Below, piece after piece: positions 58,943-64,000 of a stretch of DNA of 64,000 bases. The notes under the pieces were generated by a model that saw only the letters and a program-made list of their open reading frames with translations, had not been told where the DNA came from and did no database searches. The stretch comes from Ammoniphilus sp. CFH 90114 (GTDB lineage Bacteria > Bacillota > Bacilli > Aneurinibacillales > RAOX-1), in the NCBI RefSeq assembly GCF_004123195.1, contig NZ_SDLI01000004.1, forward strand, positions 343,841-407,840, in the 5' to 3' direction. Each line of letters opens with the position of its first letter. Position 1 is the first letter of the stretch. The translations under genes and the position numbers were made by a program.

Positions 58943-59570
58943 AGTACTTCTCGTCGATGATCATGAGATGGTCCGGATGGGACTAGCTGCTTATCTATCT
59001 ACAGAAGACGATATTGAGGTCGTCGGTGAAGCGGGCAACGGAGCTGAAGGGGTTAAACTCGCAGATCAGACGAAGCCTGATGTAATCCTTATGGACCTTG
59101 TCATGGATGGTATGGACGGAATTGAAGCTACAAAACAAATTCGTTCAATTCATCCTGAGGGAAAAGTTATTGTCCTTACCAGCTTTATTGACGATGAGAA
59201 AGTGTATCCCGTTATTGAAGCTGGGGCCTTTAGTTACCTGTTAAAGACAGCGCGGGCGCCAGAGATTGTTCAAGCCATCCGCCAAGCTCATCAAGGCATG
59301 CCTGTTTTAGAATCCCAGGTGGCAGGAAAGATCATGAATCGCTTCCGTCAGGGAGAAAGCAAAGCCCTCCCCCATGAACAATTAACCGCACGCGAGTTAG
59401 AGGTCCTTAGGTTAATTGGCGAAGGAAAATCGAACCAGGACATTGCTGAAGAATTATTTATTGGGATTAAAACCGTAAAAACACATGTCAGTAATATTTT
59501 AGGTAAGCTAGATGTTGAAGATCGCACTCAAGTCGCCATTTATGCTCACCGACAAGGACTTTGCAAGTAA
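58926..59570 (+). CDS. liaR: Response regulator LiaR (NarL/FixJ family)
   Basis: 214 residues. Receiver domain with D11, D12 and phosphoacceptor D57 (VILMDLVM), T85-type LTSF and K107 (SYLLKTAR). LuxR-type HTH at 147-211 (LTARELEVLRLIGEGKSNQDIAEELFIGIKTVKTHV). It overlaps liaS by 17 bases, so the three genes are coupled. It activates envelope-stress genes when phosphorylated. Confidence 0.92.
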   Translation: MNKMIKVLLVDDHEMVRMGLAAYLSTEDDIEVVGEAGNGAEGVKLADQTKPDVILMDLVMDGMDGIEATKQIRSIHPEGKVIVLTSFIDDEKVYPVIEAGAFSYLLKTARAPEIVQAIRQAHQGMPVLESQVAGKIMNRFRQGESKALPHEQLTARELEVLRLIGEGKSNQDIAEELFIGIKTVKTHVSNILGKLDVEDRTQVAIYAHRQGLCK

Positions 59571-59633
59571 AATTAACCTCTGCATGAAGCACATCAGTAG
59601 ATGACACCCTAAAAACAGGAGGTGCATCAAGAG

Positions 59634-60344
59634 ATGTTGCTAAAACCATTTATCATACCCACTCTACTTCTTAGTTTAGCACTTAGCGGCTGTGGTACGA
59701 CGACACAAGGGGCTCTACCTGCCGAGAAACCACCGGTTAATGTGCAGAATACAGGCAATGCGGCCAGAATACAGAATGCTCAAGCTCCTTCTGGGAATGC
59801 AGGACAAACCAATCAATGGCAATGGCAGGTCATTCCTTGGCAACCTAATCAGCAACAAGCTGCACCGTGGCAGCCAGCTCCTAGACAGGGGACACAGCCT
59901 CCTGCTCAGCAGCAACCGGCACAAGCACCAACGACACCAGCTCCCAATGCATCTGTGACCTTATCTGCAGCAGAACAACAGATGCTGACTTTAGTCAATC
60001 AGGAGCGCCAGCGCAATGGATTAAGCGCTCTAACTGCTCATCCAGAACTCACACGCTTAGCGCGTGTCAAGTCACAGGACATGATTACAGGGAATTACTT
60101 TTCCCATCAGTCTCCTACTCACGGATCCCCCTTTGACATGATAAGGAATGCGGGAGTAAGCTTCTCGACAGCTGGAGAAAATATAGCCGGTAACCAATCC
60201 GTAGATGGAGCCCATACCGCTCTCATGAATTCTCCAGGCCACCGTGCGAACATCCTAAGCAACGAATACAGCCATATCGGAATTGGGATTGTCTCGGGTG
60301 GAGCTTATGGGAATATGTTTACACAGATGTTTATTAAGCCGTAG
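59634..60344 (+). CDS. CAP/SCP-domain lipoprotein (YkwD-like)
   Basis: 236 residues. Lipobox LALSGC (mature from C20). A long Gln/Pro/Ala linker (25-110) spans the wall. The CAP domain (112-236) has LVNQERQRNGLSALTAHPELTRLARVKSQDM, YFSHQSPTHGSPFDMI, AGENIAG and NSPGHRANILSNEYSHIGIG, with the His/Glu/His tetrad of the fold. The role in Bacillales is unclear. ATG at 59634 is 11 bases after AGGAGG. It is downstream of liaR with no terminator between, so it could be read from the lia promoter. Confidence 0.85.
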   Translation: MLLKPFIIPTLLLSLALSGCGTTTQGALPAEKPPVNVQNTGNAARIQNAQAPSGNAGQTNQWQWQVIPWQPNQQQAAPWQPAPRQGTQPPAQQQPAQAPTTPAPNASVTLSAAEQQMLTLVNQERQRNGLSALTAHPELTRLARVKSQDMITGNYFSHQSPTHGSPFDMIRNAGVSFSTAGENIAGNQSVDGAHTALMNSPGHRANILSNEYSHIGIGIVSGGAYGNMFTQMFIKP

Positions 60345-60349
60345 AAGTA

Positions 60350-60380
60350 AAAAAACCGCCAAGGGATGGCGGTTTTTTTA
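60350..60380 (+). terminator. Intrinsic terminator of the CAP gene
   Basis: AAAACCGCCA pairs with TGGCGGTTTT around 5 bases, then TTT. Confidence 0.9.
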
Positions 60381-60425
60381 CTATTTAAGCAGCTAGACCA
60401 GCAGCTTTAAAGAGGACTATCCTCT

Positions 60426-60899
60426 TCATCCACAATCGCTGTCTCCGCCACCACGTCTGCGTCTCCTGCGTCTACGACGGCGATTGTCGTCATCACGAAG
60501 ACGTACGATTTGCCCCCTAATTTCTCCAGCAGGATTTTGTACCGTATGCACATTGACATACGTATTTCCCAGCCTCATTTCTCGGATTAACGCAGCTAGT
60601 GAACGTCCTGCTAACGGTCCAACAAGATCAGCAGCTGTAATCGTACCGCGCACCACTCCGCGACGAACCGTAACTCCCCTTCTTAAAGGACCAAAAAGGA
60701 AAGCCACAACCGGACCGTTTTCTCGTCTTCTGCCAAGGTGGATATGAGCTTCTGTTGTCCTGCGGATATTTTCCACTTCCAGAACATAATGAAGTCTTCG
60801 GCGGTCACGACTTAGACGAAATCTAGCTCTTCCTGTCGCTCTGGTTACGACAGGAGGTACTTCTTCCGAGCCTCTTAGACGTGCAAAAAAGTTTCGCAA
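60426..60899 (-). CDS. CHRD-domain protein with poly-arginine C-terminus
   Basis: 157 residues. The CHRD fold (RLRGSEEVPPVVTRATGRARFRLS, HYVLEVENI, AHIHLGRRRENGPVVAFLFGP, TYVNVHTVQNPAGEIRGQI) fills residues 5-133. No signal peptide is present. The C-terminus is an Asp patch, ten Arg in a row and GGGDSDCG. CHRD proteins are usually extracellular; in Bacillales some associate with the spore surface, which would fit the cysteine-ending basic tail, but this is inference. The start is TTG at 60899, with AAGGAG 9 bases upstream. Confidence 0.8.
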   Translation of the reverse strand: MRNFFARLRGSEEVPPVVTRATGRARFRLSRDRRRLHYVLEVENIRRTTEAHIHLGRRRENGPVVAFLFGPLRRGVTVRRGVVRGTITAADLVGPLAGRSLAALIREMRLGNTYVNVHTVQNPAGEIRGQIVRLRDDDNRRRRRRRRRRGGGDSDCG

Positions 60900-60944
60900 T
60901 TTGATTTACTCCTTCCTCATGAATTATTACACTTTATTCTTGAA

Positions 60945-60985
60945 TATAATGAAGAGATTGGAGAGGTGCCTAAGCGGTCAGAAAT
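60945..60985 (+). pseudogene. Relic of a tRNA-Ser 5' half with its promoter -10
   Basis: GGAGAGGTGCCTAAGCGGTC (60960-60979) matches the acceptor 5' strand, the T8/G9 positions and the D-arm of bacterial tRNA-Ser. A perfect TATAAT (60945-60950) ends 9 bases before it, as expected for a tRNA promoter. After about position 60985 the sequence no longer folds: no anticodon stem, variable arm, T arm or CCTCTCC 3' strand is found in the next 100 bases. So it is a broken gene, not a functional tRNA. Confidence 0.45.
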
Positions 60986-61024
60986 TCCCTGTCTAAATAC
61001 GTGAGGTTAAAGAAGAGAAGAGAA

Positions 61025-62356
61025 TCATGGAAGAGAGTGAAAGCCTGCAAGATACTTGGCATATAGCATATTTGTCGCCCTTATTTTATAGAAAACGTCT
61101 TTTTGCCCGCTATCGTAGAAGAGGTAATCATCCGGCATTCGGTGATTCATTTCTAGTAGCCATACGTGCTGATGTTTATCTACTGCTATGTCTACGCCAT
61201 ATCTCCCGATATTCAGGCTTAACTTATCTATTTCCCTTGCAGCTGTTATCGCAACTTGAGATAATTTATCTCGCAATATCTTAACCTTTTCTTTAGATAA
61301 TTCAAAAGCGTCACCTAATAAATGATCACCTTGCTTTAACGTTCCCCCGCTCGCGCGGTTGCTTACAATGCTTCTATATGCACTGCGCTTGCCAACGATT
61401 CCAACATCCCGCCAATGCCCAATATAGTCCTTCACAAGAGCGATCCTAAAATCGATGACATGGCCGTCCTGAACCTCAATATTTAGTGCCTGCTGTATGA
61501 TATATTTCTTTTTTTTCATTTTCTTTTTAAAGTAGTTTAGTAAATCGTTAACAGATGAAAAGAAGAGCTTATGATTTTTGTCTTCATTGCGAAATTGTAT
61601 AACATAATGTCCATTTTCCTTTACTACTCTATATATCCCAACTCCTTTCAGACCGGAGATAGGCTTCACATAGGCTTTTTCATTATTCTCCATAAAATCT
61701 AAAATATCTTGTGGCGTGCGAATATATGAAGTTAATGGTAGATGCGGTTTCAGTTCTCTATTCGATTGGAGAAGATTATACATCTTCCATTTATTGATAC
61801 TAGCAGAATTAAAAAATTGTTTTGGAAAAGTGGTCTGAAAATAATGATTCCACTTTTTGGATATGGTGATCAACTTCATAAAAGAGGAGGGATAGGATAC
61901 TCGACGCTCTTCCCAAGTTTTTTTCTGAGGATTGTATATCAAACCTTTGATTGTGTTTGACTTACGATCGATTCCTTGCAATGAGAAGGCAAGAATCATA
62001 CCTCTAATTTCCTTATATAGGTAGGAAAAACTGTTTAAATTTATCGCTTTGAGGCTTTTTTGTGATTTCGCTACTAATATACCAATAAATGGACCAATCA
62101 AGATTTTAGCATCATTCACTCTAATTTCGTATTCAAGAAAGAGCGGTAAACGCAGTATTTGTATGACATCCTGAGAAAATTCTATTTCGTTAAGAGTTAA
62201 GGTTAAAGACGGTAAAACATCCACTTCGATAGACTGACTACCAAACTTAACCCTATATTTTTTTGTCCTAAGCCCTAATGTAGCTACTACTTTAGGATGA
62301 GCATAAAGGGTTGTCTGCGCGTTTTCCGTTGATTTAATCTTAACTACCTGGTTCAT
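61025..62356 (-). CDS. YheC/YheD-family ATP-grasp protein (long form)
   Basis: 443 residues. The N-terminal half (1-175) is a beta-rich domain with YEIRVNDAKILIGPFIGILV. The ATP-grasp half has AYVKPISGLKGVGIYRV, YIIQQALNIEVQDGHVIDFRIALVK, GIVGKRSAYRSIVSNRASGG and WLLEMNHRMP with the metal Glu and Asn. YheC and YheD are endospore coat-associated in B. subtilis; the family may modify peptides or a polymer. It is divergent from a paralogue at 62557. AGGAGGTGGAGG precedes the ATG. Confidence 0.87.
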   Translation of the reverse strand: MNQVVKIKSTENAQTTLYAHPKVVATLGLRTKKYRVKFGSQSIEVDVLPSLTLTLNEIEFSQDVIQILRLPLFLEYEIRVNDAKILIGPFIGILVAKSQKSLKAINLNSFSYLYKEIRGMILAFSLQGIDRKSNTIKGLIYNPQKKTWEERRVSYPSSFMKLITISKKWNHYFQTTFPKQFFNSASINKWKMYNLLQSNRELKPHLPLTSYIRTPQDILDFMENNEKAYVKPISGLKGVGIYRVVKENGHYVIQFRNEDKNHKLFFSSVNDLLNYFKKKMKKKKYIIQQALNIEVQDGHVIDFRIALVKDYIGHWRDVGIVGKRSAYRSIVSNRASGGTLKQGDHLLGDAFELSKEKVKILRDKLSQVAITAAREIDKLSLNIGRYGVDIAVDKHQHVWLLEMNHRMPDDYLFYDSGQKDVFYKIRATNMLYAKYLAGFHSLP

Positions 62357-62556
62357 TTATCCTCCACCTCCTATTTCGTTTTGACAATTTCTTCTTTTAT
62401 CTTAATTCTCTATTATATCTATATTTAGAAACCCCTTTATTTGTATAAACACTTAACCTTAGATAAGGAAATATGGGGTAAAATCTACGATCCTGCAACT
62501 CTCTTCTGAATACAATAAGATAATTAAGTTCAAAAAAAATTTAAGAGGAGAATATT

Positions 62557-63894
62557 ATGGCGGAAAAAAAATATGTAATTTTGGAGGATAAGGAAACAAC
62601 AGATTCTCTCATTCCCCATCTCAAAACTTCAAAATTATTAGAATTGCAATCAGGGGATAAAGTTCTTCTTTCCTTTGGAGCTACCACTCGTGAAATCACA
62701 ATCATCCTCTCTAACCAAATATCACCTCATCACTTTGCTGTTTCATCGGAAGTTATTGGATCATTAAAAATACCGCTCACTTGTCGATATGAGCTTTATA
62801 AAATCGGCAATAAGTTATTGTTAGGTCCTTTTATCGGTATTTTGTTTAATACTAATAACCCCAATTTATCACAGGGGTTATCTGCCTATGTGAGAGATTA
62901 CCAAACCATTGGAGGAGCAATCATCACATTTTCATTAAAAAATATCAATAAAAAAACGAGAATGATTAAAGGCTATTTGTATAATCCAATTCGTGAACAA
63001 TGGGAATCTGGTACCTTTAGATTACCTGCTTGTTTATTGGTATTACTACCTAGACTGCCAAAAAAATGGATGAATTTTTTTAAGATAAATTTTCACAACC
63101 GGTACTTCAATTCCATTGTTTTTAACAAATGGGATATGTATAGGTGGCTGAAAAGCAATCAAAATATTAAGCCATATCTCCCAAAAACGGCTTTATATCA
63201 TAAACCCGATGATATTTCCCAGTTTATGAAGTCAAACGATATTTCAAGCGTGTATCTTAAGCCTATAAGAGGGGTACAAGGAAAAGGAATTAGAAGATTT
63301 GATGTAATAGACGGGTGTGTCTCAGCAACATACAGACTAGTCAATGAAAATGTCACAGAAACCTTTCGAAACTTTAAACAAGTTCTTCCTTACCTTCAAG
63401 ATGAATTACTCCCCGGAAATTATATTATCCAGCAAACTCTTGACCTCGAAATAATAGACGGACATATTGTTGATTTCCGTGTCATGCTCGCAAAAAATCA
63501 ATCAGCGGACTGGATCGTTATAGGAATGTTTGGAAAAGTAGCCAGTTCTGGAAGTATTGTTAGCAACTATGAAAGAGGTGGGGAGGTCAAGCCAGCAAGG
63601 AATGTCTTAAAGAAAATCTATCAATTCTCTGATCAACAAATCGATGAGTTTCAGAAAAAAATCTTTCAACTCGCAGTTTCAGCTGCTCAAAGTATTGATA
63701 GCTTAGGAACAATGAATATGGGGAGATACGGTCTGGATATTGCCATTGATCGTCACCGGAATATTTGGCTAATTGAAATGAATGGGTACCCAGATGATCG
63801 GTTTCCTTTATATGCTGGTCTTCCTGAATTATTCTACGATGCGAAACGAACACAGATACTCTATGCAAAAAGATTAGCAGGATTCACTTCATAG
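62557..63894 (+). CDS. YheC/YheD-family ATP-grasp protein (long form)
   Basis: 445 residues, same layout as the gene at 61025: beta domain (YELYKIGNKLLLGPFIGILF) then ATP-grasp (VYLKPIRGVQGKGIRRFD, YIIQQTLDLEIIDGHIVDFRV, GSIVSNYERGGEV, WLIEMNGYPDD). The two proteins are clear but diverged paralogues. AAGAGGAG is 6 bases before the ATG. The 200 bases between the divergent pair are AT-rich; ATACAAT at 62512-62518 resembles a SigE -10 but lacks a good -35. Confidence 0.87.
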   Translation: MAEKKYVILEDKETTDSLIPHLKTSKLLELQSGDKVLLSFGATTREITIILSNQISPHHFAVSSEVIGSLKIPLTCRYELYKIGNKLLLGPFIGILFNTNNPNLSQGLSAYVRDYQTIGGAIITFSLKNINKKTRMIKGYLYNPIREQWESGTFRLPACLLVLLPRLPKKWMNFFKINFHNRYFNSIVFNKWDMYRWLKSNQNIKPYLPKTALYHKPDDISQFMKSNDISSVYLKPIRGVQGKGIRRFDVIDGCVSATYRLVNENVTETFRNFKQVLPYLQDELLPGNYIIQQTLDLEIIDGHIVDFRVMLAKNQSADWIVIGMFGKVASSGSIVSNYERGGEVKPARNVLKKIYQFSDQQIDEFQKKIFQLAVSAAQSIDSLGTMNMGRYGLDIAIDRHRNIWLIEMNGYPDDRFPLYAGLPELFYDAKRTQILYAKRLAGFTS

Positions 63895-63909
63895 TGTTAA
63901 TATCTCTAG

Positions 63910-63953
63910 AATCTCACGCTTTGTTGTCAAACAATAAGCCGTGAGATTTTTTC
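63910..63953 (+). terminator. Intrinsic terminator of the YheC/D gene
   Basis: AATCTCACG pairs with CGTGAGATT with an inner TTGTT/AACAA stem, then TTTTCC. Confidence 0.85.
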
Positions 63954-63982
63954 CTGAACAAAGTAAAATAAAGAGAGTAGGG

Positions 63983-64000
63983 GTGGTCATCACTGATCCA
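63983..64000 (+). CDS. Possible start of a gene cut by the window edge
   Basis: A GTG at 63983 with GAGAGTAG in front could begin a gene (VVITDP...), but only six codons are visible. No product can be named. Confidence 0.2.

Noticed and set aside
60900..61024. Functional tRNA-Ser gene
   Set aside because: Only the 5' third is recognisable; no matching acceptor 3' strand, T arm or variable arm follows.
62357..62556. Sporulation sigma promoters for the divergent YheC/D pair
   Set aside because: A SigE-like -10 is visible on one strand, but -35 elements do not match at the right distance.

Overview
The window comes from an endospore-forming, motile, low-to-mid GC Bacillota, most likely a member of the Bacillales or Brevibacillales outside the B. 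subtilis group. The evidence is a set of sporulation and germination genes (spoIIP, ykyB, prpE, two SleB-type cortex hydrolases, three YheC/YheD-type ATP-grasp proteins), a Na+-type MotP/MotS stator behind a SigD-like promoter, LiaFSR, TagO, and strong AGGAGG ribosome binding sites with frequent TTG and GTG starts. The species cannot be named from the sequence.

Layout. 0-6.7 kb, mostly minus strand: a partial phosphoesterase, topoisomerase IV (parE-parC), a zinc-ribbon protein, an S1-domain protein and psd. 6.8-12.5 kb: a RuvC-like nuclease, a lipoprotein, a tandem P-loop ATPase, small unknowns and an ACT-domain malic enzyme. 12.6-19.3 kb: a D,D-carboxypeptidase, a metallo-beta-lactamase-like protein that has lost its metal ligands, Hsp20, a stand-alone pyrB divergent from a truncated haemoglobin, a thioesterase and a stalk-domain/SleB hydrolase. 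19.4-30.2 kb: spoIIP with a small coupled membrane gene, ykyB, a glycoside-hydrolase-like lipoprotein, a cyclophilin lipoprotein, tagO, prpE, rhomboid, LysM-SleB and an MFS transporter. 30.2-38.6 kb: pepF, a type III polyketide synthase pair (bpsAB), then a four-gene minus-strand operon made of a LarA-type nickel-pincer enzyme, a membrane protein, a Gluconate_2-dh3 subunit and a GMC flavoprotein. 38.6-47.3 kb: a class B PBP, a palindromic intergenic element, a Lys/Pro repeat protein, nth, a YGSN protein, YetF and CvfB. 47.4-54.8 kb: a 54-residue protein with a near-consensus promoter, motPS, a PduL-AckA fusion, a secreted protein with a His-rich conserved core, yugN and a TVP38 protein. 54.9-64 kb: a YheC/D protein, a subtilase without signal peptide, liaFSR, a CAP lipoprotein, a CHRD protein, a likely tRNA-Ser relic and a divergent YheC/D pair.

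Most of the window is ordinary core chromosome, with single genes and short operons separated by clear intrinsic terminators. The items that stand out are the PduL-AckA fusion (acyl-CoA to carboxylate plus ATP on one polypeptide), the LarA/flavoprotein operon (possible racemisation or epimerisation of a hydroxy or sugar acid coupled to its oxidation), the ligand-free ComEC-like protein, the AATAACCGGA palindromic element, the decayed tRNA-Ser with its promoter -10 still in place, and several short genes with complete expression signals. No CRISPR array, insertion sequence, rRNA, intact tRNA or prophage module was seen.
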